Below, in pieces: positions 18,249-26,292 of a stretch of 64,000 bases of DNA. The stretch comes from Bacillota bacterium (GTDB taxonomy: Bacteria > Bacillota > Clostridia > Christensenellales > CAG-138). Position 1 is the first letter of the stretch. Every line of letters starts with the position of its first letter. The notes under the pieces were generated by a model. It was not told where the DNA came from. It searched no databases and saw only the letters and a list, made by a program, of their open reading frames with translations. Both the position numbers and the translations under genes were made by a program. The DNA lies in contig JAEXEN010000001.1 of NCBI GenBank assembly GCA_023400985.1, forward strand, positions 38,387-102,386. The letters run 5' to 3'.

Positions 18249-20291
18249 TCAAAAGCTTACGGTGCGGTGTGCTGCGGGCGGAAACTCCTTATAAGCCGTG
18301 TGTTCTTCCGAGGCACGGGGAACGGCTTTTAAGCCCATGCTCAGCAGGATATCCGGCACGGAAGCGTAATTGTCGATCGCCAGCACGGCCTGCTCCCAAG
18401 TGATGAAGCCGTCCGCATAAAAGCCAGAGACGGCCCGATATGCCGCTATGCCTTCAGTTTTACCGGAAAGCGCGGCAAGGATACCGTGTTTCGTGGTATA
18501 AACGAAACGGCAGTCCTTTGGATCAAGGCCGAGCGCTTCGGGGAGCGCGTGGAGGTCCGTGGCCTCGGTTACGGCCAGAACATAACCCGTTTTCGTTTGC
18601 AAAATAGGGTAAACCATGAGCCTTTTCAGCGCGGCATCGTCAAAGCGAGCCGCAGGGCCGCCTGTGTATGCGGAAATATCGTTTACAAAGGGCAGGTGCC
18701 GTACGCTCGCAACGGCCTGCGCAAGCTGCGCCTCCGTTACAAGCCCTTCTCTTAAAAGCACCTCGCCGATTCGTACATTTTCCTTGCGGCTCGCTTTGAG
18801 CGCAAGGAGAAGGTTGTCCGCATCAACAAACTGCTTTTCAAGCAGAACGTCGCCAAGGTTTCTGTGGTAACGCACCAAAACGCTTTTCTGCAGAAACGTA
18901 TGATCGGTTTTGCTCCATGCAACTTTTTTGTGTTTTTTCCCCACGCTTACGCCGAGAAGGTACAGCTTCCACGCTTTAAGAGTAGCCGTTATATTGATGA
19001 TATTGCCCCAGACAAGACGTATGGGCATGAGCGGGGGAAAAAGGCATGAAACCGCCATGCTTTTGAGCCCGTAAAAATTCACGATGGACACCGCGCGCAT
19101 GAATTGACGCAGTACCATCATAAACGTGAGAAACACGCAAAGCGCGTAAGCAAGCGTGTGCTTGGGGTACATTACGGGGATGCCGATAAAAAGCGAAGCG
19201 ATGTAGTACGCAAACACTAGGTAGCCGGGCAGCACGATAAGGTTGCTCAGCTTTGCCTTCAGGTCTTTATACAGCGAGTAGCGCCCCGCCAGGCCCATTG
19301 CGCTTGGCTTGAAAACTTCGGACAGTTTGAACGACTGCATGGTGATGCCGTAGATCCAGCGCGTTTTCTGCCGGACTGCCGTATGGAAGGTATCAGGGAA
19401 AAAGCTCCGCGTGGCCACATAGTCCCATCGTATGGTGCCGCCATCCATGAGGCGGGGAAGCTTCTCCAGCACGAAATGCGTACGGAACCCCTTTTTTGCA
19501 AGGATAAGCGATAGCTTATAGTCCTCCGTAAGGCTGTCCTCAGGAAAAATGGGCGCATCCCCGAAGCTGTCGAGGATCGCGTGCGATAATGCGTACCCTG
19601 TTCCGGCGGAAGGCACCACGGCAGACATCGCCTCGCGCGAACCCATCGTTCTATAATGGTTTTCGGCAAATTCATCCGCATAGGTGCCAATGGTCATCTG
19701 CTCGAACACCGTTTTAAGGGTAGGCATTTTTTGTAGAGGAATCACGGGGAACTGGAGCACATCGTAGGAGCCGAGCAGATAGTTGGTGAGCTTGAGCTCA
19801 TAGGGGTGTACCACATCCTCGGAATCGTGTATGGTAACGGAACTGAACCGCCATTTCTTTTCTTGCTCGAAACGTTTGATGAAGCGAATGATGTTGTTCA
19901 CGTTATCCGCCTTGCAGGTGGGGCCGGGACGCGTATTCATAACCAGATGCACGTTGGGATGCGCCGCCTCCAGCCGTCTTACGACGCGTATAGTAGCTTC
20001 GTCATTCGGGTACACGCCGATAAAAACATGGTACATCGATTGCGGGTATTGCAGCGATGCAAGCATGTTTTCTATCACGTCCCAAATCACATTATCCTCA
20101 TGCCATGCGGCGACCATCACGGCGAGAAGCTTCGGCGGCACAGCGTCGAGCTGCTCGAACGGCAAACGATCGGGCTTGCCGAACCGTATGATGCGCATGA
20201 TGTTTACAATATCCCATATGAGATCGTCTATGCTGAAAAGGATGAAACCCGCCGCAACGATCAGCCCTATGGTTTGAACCGTTTGTTCCAA
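18249..20291 (-). CDS. NfrB-like membrane glycosyltransferase with C-terminal MshEN (T2SSE N-terminal) domain
   Basis: A 680-residue protein with TTG start after AGGAG. An N-terminal membrane helix is followed by a GT2 domain (about 50-330): MVAAWHEDNVIWDVI, the acidic HDSEDVVHPYELKL, EDSLTEDYKLSL and QKTRWIYGI (the QxxRW motif of processive synthases). Several membrane helices follow (about 350-450). The C-terminus (about 475-560) has two MshEN-type repeats, NLGDVLLEKQFVDADNLLLAL and RIGEVLLREGLVTEAQLAQA, a fold that binds c-di-GMP in MshE and, as published, in Escherichia coli NfrB. A further ~100-residue region follows. E. coli NfrB makes a ManNAc-containing surface glycan with WecB, and wecB is in this operon. 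The first MshEN repeat lacks the usual Arg of RLG, so nucleotide binding needs testing. Confidence 0.88.
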   Translation of the reverse strand: MEQTVQTIGLIVAAGFILFSIDDLIWDIVNIMRIIRFGKPDRLPFEQLDAVPPKLLAVMVAAWHEDNVIWDVIENMLASLQYPQSMYHVFIGVYPNDEATIRVVRRLEAAHPNVHLVMNTRPGPTCKADNVNNIIRFIKRFEQEKKWRFSSVTIHDSEDVVHPYELKLTNYLLGSYDVLQFPVIPLQKMPTLKTVFEQMTIGTYADEFAENHYRTMGSREAMSAVVPSAGTGYALSHAILDSFGDAPIFPEDSLTEDYKLSLILAKKGFRTHFVLEKLPRLMDGGTIRWDYVATRSFFPDTFHTAVRQKTRWIYGITMQSFKLSEVFKPSAMGLAGRYSLYKDLKAKLSNLIVLPGYLVFAYYIASLFIGIPVMYPKHTLAYALCVFLTFMMVLRQFMRAVSIVNFYGLKSMAVSCLFPPLMPIRLVWGNIINITATLKAWKLYLLGVSVGKKHKKVAWSKTDHTFLQKSVLVRYHRNLGDVLLEKQFVDADNLLLALKASRKENVRIGEVLLREGLVTEAQLAQAVASVRHLPFVNDISAYTGGPAARFDDAALKRLMVYPILQTKTGYVLAVTEATDLHALPEALGLDPKDCRFVYTTKHGILAALSGKTEGIAAYRAVSGFYADGFITWEQAVLAIDNYASVPDILLSMGLKAVPRASEEHTAYKEFPPAAHRTVSF

Positions 20292-20334
20292 AGTTTCACG
20301 CTCCTAAACATACTGCCTTTAGTCCTTAAAAAGT

Positions 20335-20364
20335 TTAATACATATCGTCACAATATGCTATCAA
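20335..20364 (-). promoter_or_regulatory. Candidate promoter of the nfrB-GT39-wecB operon
   Basis: On the minus strand TTGATA (20364-20359), an 18-bp spacer and TATTAA (20340-20335) lie 44 bp before the TTG start. No c-di-GMP riboswitch (GEMM) pattern was seen in the leader. Confidence 0.45.
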
Positions 20365-20633
20365 AAAAAGTTGTATTTAGGTATAAATTATGGAAAAACC
20401 GCCAATGATAATTAATCTTGATGATCTGTAAGCCGTCATGGTGTTGGTTTAAAGGTTAAAAGGAACGGGAAGAAAAGGCCACCTTTAGTGATCTTTTCTT
20501 TTGTTTTCATCGATAAAGTAGATGCAAGGCGCGACGGGCTGTTACCGGAAAAATTCTAGACGATGTCTTCACGACGACGACCTAGATCAATTATTCCACA
20601 GGTGCTAAACCAATACTTGAACCATAAAATGAT
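20365..20633. other. Intergenic region between divergent units, no gene seen
   Basis: An AT-rich stretch with no supported ORF. It separates the nfrB operon on the minus strand from the small gene on the plus strand. Confidence 0.45.
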
Positions 20634-20662
20634 TTGGCGATAAATGATAAATATAGTATAGT
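20634..20662 (+). promoter_or_regulatory. Promoter of the 49-residue peptide gene
   Basis: TTGGCG (20634-20639), a 17-bp spacer and TATAGT (20657-20662), about 50 bp before the start codon. Confidence 0.7.
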
Positions 20663-20711
20663 TGCGGCGCATTGCCTGCACCCAAGGTGCCGCTAGACAA
20701 GAGGGGTGACT

Positions 20712-20861
20712 ATGAAATACAAGCAATACAATGCAACCCAAGTAATTGATCTTAGCACATCTGTTAGCAAGGTAGAGCAGGCACACAGAATGACTGTTAG
20801 CAAAACAGGCTCCATTGTAAGAAACGAAGTAATGGGAGCAAACAACATGATTCCTGAGTAA
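20712..20861 (+). CDS. Small protein of 49 residues, unknown function
   Basis: The ORF has everything a real gene needs: a good promoter at 20634-20662, a strong AGGGGTGA ribosome site 2-3 bp before the ATG, and a terminator right after the stop. The product begins MKYKQYNATQVIDLSTSVSK and ends NEVMGANNMIPE; it is hydrophilic, has no Cys, no signal peptide and no membrane helix. I do not recognise the family. It stands alone, with no maturase, transporter or receptor gene beside it. A regulatory peptide or small structural protein (for example of spores) is possible; neither is shown. Confidence 0.65.
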   Translation: MKYKQYNATQVIDLSTSVSKVEQAHRMTVSKTGSIVRNEVMGANNMIPE

Positions 20862-20883
20862 GAAAAATTCCTTTAAAAGCAAA

Positions 20884-20932
20884 GAGCCGAAAACGCATTA
20901 AAAATACCTAATTTCCAAGGTTTTCGGCCCTT
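20884..20932. terminator. Bidirectional terminator between the small gene and the tRNA array
   Basis: GAGCCGAAAAC and GGTTTTCGGCCC pair across a ~26-nt loop. TTT follows on the plus strand, and CTCTTTGCTTTT follows on the minus strand, so it can also end the tRNA transcript. Confidence 0.7.
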
Positions 20933-20934
20933 TC

Positions 20935-21011
20935 TGGCGCGCCTGAACGGATTCGAACCGGTGGCCTCACGCTTAGGAGGCGTGCGCTCTATCCTGCTGA
21001 GCTACAGGCGC
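20935..21011 (-). tRNA. tRNA-Arg (anticodon CCT)
   Basis: The minus strand folds as a tRNA: acceptor GCGCCTG/CAGGCGC, D-arm GCTC...GAGC, anticodon arm CACGC-CTCCTAA-GCGTG giving CCT, T-arm with TTCGAAT, discriminator G and encoded CCA. One C-U mismatch is present in the T-stem. It is the most complete of three tandem units with the same anticodon. Confidence 0.85.
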
Positions 21012-21044
21012 ATGTATTGGATGTATTCAATTTTTGTGCCTCAG

Positions 21045-21103
21045 GTTAAGGGTCGGCCCTTAACTTAGGAGGCGTGCGCTCTATCTTGCTGAGCTAATGG
21101 CGC
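21045..21103 (-). pseudogene. Truncated tRNA-Arg(CCT) copy whose 3' half is replaced by a hairpin
   Basis: The 5' half (GCGCCAT, D-arm, CACGC and loop CTCCTAA) matches the neighbouring tRNA. After the anticodon loop the sequence becomes GTTAAGGG-CCGA-CCCTTAAC, a perfect 8-bp hairpin, with no T-arm or acceptor 3' strand. It cannot make a normal tRNA. Confidence 0.75.
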
Positions 21104-21124
21104 ATTAGATTATTCGATAAGCTA

Positions 21125-21192
21125 CTCCGTATTCGGAGATTCGTAATCCTTCCGCTTAGGAGGCGGACGTTCCATCCTGCTGAGCTACGGAG
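21125..21192 (-). pseudogene. Degenerate tRNA-Arg(CCT)-like unit
   Basis: Acceptor CTCCGTA/TACGGAG and anticodon arm TCCGC-CTCCTAA-GCGGA are fully paired, with base changes on both sides of the anticodon stem relative to the first unit. The D-stem has a mismatch, the T-arm is shrunken (GGATT-ACG-AATCT) and there is no CCA. It is either a dead copy or an odd tRNA-like RNA. Confidence 0.65.
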
Positions 21193-21291
21193 ATATAGGC
21201 TGAATGCCGCTACCGCAGCACAGCAATATTCATTATAGGTGGCGCACCTGCGCTTGTCAATCGCGAGTGCGTATATAAGGGCTGTTTGCGG

Positions 21292-21909
21292 TCAGTCGAA
21301 AAGCTTTTCAAACTCCGCATCCTGCTTTTTTTGCATCTCCTCACCGAACAGTTCGGCAGCGGCGCTGAACGCCTTTGCGGTTTCAATGATGATTTGGCTG
21401 AGCGCAGCATTTTTATCCTTCGCGATGGCGCGTACCGTTGCGCGGGGCACATTTTTTGTTAACAGCTCTTGCATTTGCAAAGCCGCCGCTTTTTGCGCGA
21501 CCTCGTACGCGAGCATGAGCCGCCTTAACTGTACCGCACAAGCGGAAAGCGCGGTGATCGCAGCGTCTTCCAGCCCCGCTTCATTCGACTTTTCGAGCGC
21601 TTTGGTAAAATAGAACAGCAACCGCTGCGTTTCGCCCTGCGGAAGCCTTTGCGCGACCTCCATCAGCTGTTCGGCGCGCTGGACGGATATCTCTATGTCG
21701 TCCGGATCGCGAAATTCCGTACGGCCCGACAGATACTCCACCGTCACCCCGAAAAAGGATGCCGCAGAAAGCGCAAAGTCCATATCCGGTACGCGCTTTT
21801 CGGTTTCGTAATTGTTGATGGTCATACGGCTGCAGGAAAGTGCGGCAGCGAGCTCCGCCTGGCTCATTTTCCTCTCCTCGCGCAGCAGTTTGATTCGACG
21901 TCCAACCAC
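21292..21909 (-). CDS. XRE-family transcriptional regulator (Cro/CI-type HTH) with long helical C-terminus
   Basis: A 205-residue protein using GTG at 21909, which follows GAGGTGA; the frame is open further upstream but without a ribosome site. The HTH (about 4-60) reads IKLLREERKMSQAELAAAL, then SRMTINNYETEKRVPDMDFAL and FFGVTVEYLSGR, a classic phage-repressor-like layout. The remaining ~140 residues are Ala-rich and helical with no recognised domain; they may dimerise or sense a signal. The gene lies next to the tRNA-Arg array, a common place for integrated elements, but no integrase is beside it. Confidence 0.85.
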   Translation of the reverse strand: MVGRRIKLLREERKMSQAELAAALSCSRMTINNYETEKRVPDMDFALSAASFFGVTVEYLSGRTEFRDPDDIEISVQRAEQLMEVAQRLPQGETQRLLFYFTKALEKSNEAGLEDAAITALSACAVQLRRLMLAYEVAQKAAALQMQELLTKNVPRATVRAIAKDKNAALSQIIIETAKAFSAAAELFGEEMQKKQDAEFEKLFD

Positions 21910-22069
21910 GCAAATCACCTCAAAGCCAGTATACCACGCCTTTGTTACGTTTGCAATCATTGTATTCAGTTGATTTCGTTCGTTATCTTTCAAGAAAGGC
22001 GGTTATGTTACGTACTTTGTCTTCAGTTCAGCGTGATAACGTTTATATTTATGCTGCAACAATATGCCG

Positions 22070-22639
22070 CTATATCTTCATATGCTCTTCCCACTCGCCC
22101 ATGTTGCCGATCTTCTCCCCGACGGAGAAATAATTATAAGGGGCATAGATCGCGGGCCGCAGTTGCCGCAAATCTATCCTTTGCATATCCATGTCCGCAT
22201 ACTTGCTATCGATTTGGATGTTCCTGATTCCCGCTAAAAACAAATGGCTTCCGCGCAGTTCAATCGTTTTGGTGACCTCACATTCGTACACCCAGGAACA
22301 GGCGTCTATGGTAGGTGCATTTACGGACTTTCCCCACTGACAGCCGTACTTTAGGAGGTTCTTTTCGCCTTCTTCACCCTTTGAACATCCGAAATAATCT
22401 GCCAGCCAAATCGTATCTTCCGTTATCAGATTTGCCGAAAAAGCTTTTTCGCGGAGGATATTGGTTTTCGTCAACTTGTTCCCGCCTATCGTCATCATGA
22501 TGTGCGGCGTTTCATCGAAAGAGAACCCCAGCCATGTGATCACGCAAAAGTTGGCCGCCCCGTCTTCATTTTTTGTACCTATGACGTACATCGGCTGCGG
22601 GCTGAATACACGCGCGGGCCGTATGTCGATCCGTTCCAT
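22070..22639 (-). CDS. Flavin reductase-like (flavoredoxin) FMN-binding protein
   Basis: A 189-residue protein starting at 22639 after AAGGAG. It has the split-barrel pattern of the DIM6/NTAB family: RVFSPQPMYVIGTKNEDGAANFCVITWLGFSFDETPHI at the start, with NILREKAFSANLIT and AADYFG-like segment LADYFGCSKG. Members bind FMN and carry out electron transfer or flavin reduction in anaerobes (flavoredoxin, HpaC-type). Nothing nearby gives a partner; it overlaps no other gene and lies just downstream of murC on the same strand, 27 bp after its stop, so it may be co-transcribed with murC. Confidence 0.85.
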   Translation of the reverse strand: MERIDIRPARVFSPQPMYVIGTKNEDGAANFCVITWLGFSFDETPHIMMTIGGNKLTKTNILREKAFSANLITEDTIWLADYFGCSKGEEGEKNLLKYGCQWGKSVNAPTIDACSWVYECEVTKTIELRGSHLFLAGIRNIQIDSKYADMDMQRIDLRQLRPAIYAPYNYFSVGEKIGNMGEWEEHMKI

Positions 22640-22665
22640 CCTGCTCTCCTTTCTTTTTTCAATCC

Positions 22666-24027
22666 CTACAGCAGCTTCCAAGTCTGCTTATACACATCCC
22701 CGCTGCCGAGCGTAACGACTACGTCGCCAAAATGGGCGTTTTCATCGAGCCAGGTTCGTATCTCCTCGAAGGTGGAAAGGTAGACGGCTTTTGTGCCGCT
22801 TTTGTTGATGGCCGCCGCCATATCGCGCGCGTGCACGCTGCCGTCGTCCTTTTCTCGGCCCGGATAAATATCGGGCACGAGCACGGCATCGGCATGTTGA
22901 AAACAGGTAAGGTCGCCTATGAACAGCGTTTTCGCGCGGGTGTAACTGTTGCATTGGAACACGCACCAAAGCTTTTTGTGCGGGTAACGCGAGGCGGCAT
23001 CCAGCACGGCATTGATCTCCGCAGGGTGGTGGGCGTAATCGTGGAACACCTTCACGCCGTTGCGCTCGCCGTAAAGCTCGAAGCGGCGGCGGGTGTTTTT
23101 AAAACGCGTAAGCGATTCGGCAATGGCAGCAAACGGCGCACCTAAGGAAAGCGCGGCGACCGCCGCGGCTATGGAGTCGATCACGATGTGCTCGCCCGGC
23201 ACATGGAGCGTAAGCCGCCCGAGTGGCTTCCCCTGATGCGTAAGCGTATAGGACGGGCAGCCGAGTTCATCGTATTCTATATCGGCCGGCGTATAGTGGG
23301 CGTCGCGAAGGCCGTAGGAAATTTTATGGCCCGCATAGGCTTCAAGCAGTTCGCGGACGCGCATATCGTCGCTGCAGCCTATGAAAAGGCCGTCTTCGGG
23401 CAGCAGCGCAAGGAATTTCCGGAAGGCATCCGTGATATGCTCGATATCGCGGTAATAATCAAGATGATCGTCGTCGATGTTGTTGATAAGGACCACGGTT
23501 GGGCGGAGCGTAAGGAAGCTTTCCACGTATTCGCACGCCTCGGTGATGAAAAGATCGCTGTCGCTGAGGCGTACGCCGCCGTGCAGGAATTCCACAAACC
23601 CGCCCACGTGTACGGTCGCGTCGAGCGCGCCCGACTCGCTTACAAGCGCGAGCATGGAGGTAATGGTGGTCTTGCCGTGGCAGCCTGCAATACCCACCAC
23701 GTTTTTGTAGTGCTCGGAAAGCTGGCCTAAGGCCACGGAGCGCTCAAGCTCGGGAATACCGTGCTCGCGCGCGTAAACGCGCTCCACATTATCCGGCTTG
23801 ATGGCAGCGGAGTAGATCACAAGATCCGCACCGCCCACGTTTTTTGCGCTGTGGCCGATGGTAACTGGTATATTGAGCTCCGCGAGACGCTCGGTAAACG
23901 GGGAGGTGGCGACGTCGGAGCCTTGTACCTCGTAGCCGCGGGATCTTAAAATTTGGGCGAGGCCGTTCATGGAACAGCCGCCGATACCGATGAGGTGTAT
24001 TTTTTTATGTTCGCTTATATGCGCCAT
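22666..24027 (-). CDS. murC: UDP-N-acetylmuramate-L-alanine ligase
   Basis: A 453-residue Mur ligase of normal length. The N-terminal Rossmann part starts HLIGIGGCSMNGLAQIL, the ATP loop is GIAGCHGKTTITSM, the central HxxYH-type region contains INNIDDDHLDYYRD, and the C-terminal domain has FHDYAHHPAEINAVL and FQCNSYTRAKTL. MurC adds L-Ala to UDP-MurNAc, the first step of stem-peptide synthesis in the cytoplasm. GGGAGG precedes the ATG. It is followed by the flavin reductase gene and preceded by ispE on the same strand at about 100 bp. Confidence 0.95.
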   Translation of the reverse strand: MAHISEHKKIHLIGIGGCSMNGLAQILRSRGYEVQGSDVATSPFTERLAELNIPVTIGHSAKNVGGADLVIYSAAIKPDNVERVYAREHGIPELERSVALGQLSEHYKNVVGIAGCHGKTTITSMLALVSESGALDATVHVGGFVEFLHGGVRLSDSDLFITEACEYVESFLTLRPTVVLINNIDDDHLDYYRDIEHITDAFRKFLALLPEDGLFIGCSDDMRVRELLEAYAGHKISYGLRDAHYTPADIEYDELGCPSYTLTHQGKPLGRLTLHVPGEHIVIDSIAAAVAALSLGAPFAAIAESLTRFKNTRRRFELYGERNGVKVFHDYAHHPAEINAVLDAASRYPHKKLWCVFQCNSYTRAKTLFIGDLTCFQHADAVLVPDIYPGREKDDGSVHARDMAAAINKSGTKAVYLSTFEEIRTWLDENAHFGDVVVTLGSGDVYKQTWKLL

Positions 24028-24127
24028 GTAGGGCCTCCCAATTTAAAATCAAAAAACAGGCCGCGGGTGTACCGCCGTTTCGGCGTACAATCGCCACCCG
24101 TTATTATACTTATGTACGCGGGAAAAA

Positions 24128-24940
24128 TCAAATTGTGCGGCAGACGCGCACGAATTCGCAATCCGCAAACGCCTCGGCAGCCGTCCTCGCAGCCACAGCG
24201 CTTTCAAACACGCCCACCACCGCAGAGCCCGAACCGGTCATCGCGGCGCCCAGTGCGCCCGCGTGCAGAAGCCGCTCCTTGAGCGTATGTATTTCGGGCA
24301 CAAATTCGGAAGCCTTCTCTTCGAGCGCATTGAACATATGCTTGGCGAGCGAGCGGACGTCGCCGTGCTCCACGGCCTTAAGCGCCGCGCGCGTATTCGG
24401 GTGCTTTACGGGTAATACGAGCTCCGAAAACAGAGTTTTGGTGCTGATGCCCCTTGCGGCCTTCACGATCAACAAATCAAGCGGTATGCGCTTTAAGGGG
24501 GTCAGCCTGTCGCCTATGCCCTCCGCAAGCGCACAGCCCCGCATCATGCAAAATGGCACATCCGCGCCGATCATGGCGGCAAGCGTAAAAAGCCGCTCCT
24601 CGCTCAAAGCGCCATAAAGCTTTTGCATGCCTAAAAAAACCGCGGCCGCGTTTGCGGACGCCGCACCGAGGCCCGCCTCGTCGGGAATGAATTTTTTAAT
24701 TTCTATATGCGCTCCGAAGCCCGTGAGCGCCATGTACGCGCGCGCGGCGCGGTAAGTCGCGCTGTTGTCGGGCAGAGTTATGTCGCAAGTGACGGAAATG
24801 GTATCCGCCTTTTCGAGCATGATCGCCTCATACAAGTCGATGCAATGCATGATCGAGCGCAAGTCGTGATACCCATCGCTGCGCTTTTGGAGCACGTCGA
24901 GAGTCAGGTTGATTTTGGCGTAAGCCTTAATCGTTTCCAT
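24128..24940 (-). CDS. ispE: 4-diphosphocytidyl-2-C-methyl-D-erythritol kinase
   Basis: A 270-residue GHMP kinase. It starts METIKAYAKINLTLDVL, the near-invariant IspE N-terminus, and has the ATP loop PDEAGLGAASANAAAV and C-terminal GALGAAMTGSGSAVVGVF. IspE phosphorylates CDP-methylerythritol in the MEP isoprenoid pathway. The start at 24940 is chosen by homology of the N-terminus; a longer frame reaches 24997. No ribosome site precedes either. On the minus strand TATACT lies about 12 bp before the ATG, so the message may be nearly leaderless. Confidence 0.93.
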   Translation of the reverse strand: METIKAYAKINLTLDVLQKRSDGYHDLRSIMHCIDLYEAIMLEKADTISVTCDITLPDNSATYRAARAYMALTGFGAHIEIKKFIPDEAGLGAASANAAAVFLGMQKLYGALSEERLFTLAAMIGADVPFCMMRGCALAEGIGDRLTPLKRIPLDLLIVKAARGISTKTLFSELVLPVKHPNTRAALKAVEHGDVRSLAKHMFNALEEKASEFVPEIHTLKERLLHAGALGAAMTGSGSAVVGVFESAVAARTAAEAFADCEFVRVCRTI

Positions 24941-25022
24941 ATGTAAGTAGTATATACGGTCTTCGTTTAAAAAGCACGCGTTTCGTAAACAATTCACATA
25001 CCATCAAATATTGGAGGTGTGT

Positions 25023-25619
25023 ATGCGTTTTTTTAAGCGTAAAGCGCTTTGTCTTTTGCTCGTGTGTAGTCTTCTACTCCTGTGCTTCAACGGGAGCGCG
25101 GCTTCAAATTCCCCCTATGAAAGCGTGTTTCGCCTGCATATCATAGCCAATAGCGATTCGGCGGAGGATCAGCGCGTAAAGCTATTGGTCCGCGACGCGC
25201 TTTTAGAATATGAAGCGCAGCATATGCGCGGCGCAACGGATAAGGAAACGGCGCAAAAATCGCTTATGGCAGACGGCGAGGCGCTTTTGCAGGTTGTTGA
25301 AGCCGCGTTGCAAGAAAACGGTTTTTCCTACGGCGCGCAGCTTTACGTGGGCACATTTTCGTTTCCGGAACGAAGCTACAGCGGCAAAATCTATCCGGCC
25401 GGCGACTATGATGCGCTCCGCGTGGTGCTTGGCGAAGGGCAAGGAAAAAATTGGTGGTGCGTGATGTTCCCCCCGCTCTGCATACTGGAGCTTCCGAATG
25501 GAGACATTGATGTTGAAGAGCTGCAAATGGACAGCCTTCTTCTCAAGCTCATCAAAGAAGCAGACGGAGGGAAGCTATGGAAAAAGATCATCGACCTTTT
25601 GCCAACAAGCTTGCGCTGA
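25023..25619 (+). CDS. spoIIR: Stage II sporulation protein R
   Basis: A 198-residue secreted protein. The ATG at 25023 follows GGAGGTG. A signal peptide or membrane anchor (about 5-30) precedes the family core FRLHIIANSDSAEDQRVKLLVRDALL and the end region NWWCVMFPPLCIL. SpoIIR is made in the forespore and secreted into the intermembrane space, where it triggers SpoIIGA to activate pro-sigma-E in the mother cell. Its 3' end overlaps the sleB start by 43 bp, so both are probably on one forespore message. This proves that the organism has sporulation genes. Confidence 0.93.
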   Translation: MRFFKRKALCLLLVCSLLLLCFNGSAASNSPYESVFRLHIIANSDSAEDQRVKLLVRDALLEYEAQHMRGATDKETAQKSLMADGEALLQVVEAALQENGFSYGAQLYVGTFSFPERSYSGKIYPAGDYDALRVVLGEGQGKNWWCVMFPPLCILELPNGDIDVEELQMDSLLLKLIKEADGGKLWKKIIDLLPTSLR

Positions 25620-26275
25620 TACTTGCGTTAATATTCCTGCTCGTTTACCTCATACCATCGGGCGCGGCGGCGGAAACGCTCACGGTAGGTTCCACGGGCG
25701 ATCGTGTAAAAACGCTTCAGACCAAGCTCAAGCGCTGGGGTTATTATTTCGGCGCGGTAGACGGCAAATACGGCGCGGCCACGAAGGCGGCGGTGCAAAG
25801 CTTTCAAAAGAAAAACGGACTCAGCTCCGACGGCGTGGCGGGGCCCGCAACGCTGAAAGCGCTCGGCATGCAAACGAGCGGTTCCACAAACACCGGGGGT
25901 TCGTCGGGAGGGTCCTCCAATCAGGATGGCAACCTTTACTTGCTCGCACAGCTCGTATACGGCGAGGCGCGCGGCGAGCCGTATAAAGGGCAGGTAGCCG
26001 TGGCGGCGGTCGTTTTAAACCGCGTAGACAGTCCCAATTTCCCCAACAGCCTCGCGGGCGTCATCTACCAGGCAGGAGCGTTTGACGCCGTGTCCGACGG
26101 GCAGATCAATTTGGCGCCCGACGAAAACTGCATCAAAGCCGCGCGCGACGCCATGAACGGGTGGGACCCGACGGGAGGCTGTCTGTATTACTACAACCCC
26201 AAGACCGCCACCAACAAATGGATGTTGTCAAAACCGGTGCTTTTAGCCATCGGCAACCATTCCTTCTTTAAATAA
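25577..26275 (+). CDS. sleB: Spore cortex-lytic enzyme SleB (peptidoglycan-binding plus hydrolase_2 domains)
   Basis: A 232-residue protein with signal peptide (about 1-33), one PG_binding_1 domain (about 38-95, ending GLSSDGVAGPATLKALG), a Gly/Ser linker and the SleB hydrolase domain (about 115-232) with the catalytic Glu in LVYGEARGEPYKGQ, VAVAAVVLNRV, and a C-terminus GGCLYYYNPKTATNKWML that is almost invariant. SleB is a lytic transglycosylase that degrades cortex during germination. It overlaps spoIIR in a different frame and is followed 17 bp later by ypeB, its required partner. Confidence 0.95.
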   Translation: MEKDHRPFANKLALILALIFLLVYLIPSGAAAETLTVGSTGDRVKTLQTKLKRWGYYFGAVDGKYGAATKAAVQSFQKKNGLSSDGVAGPATLKALGMQTSGSTNTGGSSGGSSNQDGNLYLLAQLVYGEARGEPYKGQVAVAAVVLNRVDSPNFPNSLAGVIYQAGAFDAVSDGQINLAPDENCIKAARDAMNGWDPTGGCLYYYNPKTATNKWMLSKPVLLAIGNHSFFK

Positions 26276-26292
26276 GGGAAAGAGGTAATCTT

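Noticed and set aside
20292..20560. c-di-GMP riboswitch in the nfrB leader
   Set aside because: The GEMM core motifs were not found; any c-di-GMP control would act through the MshEN domain.
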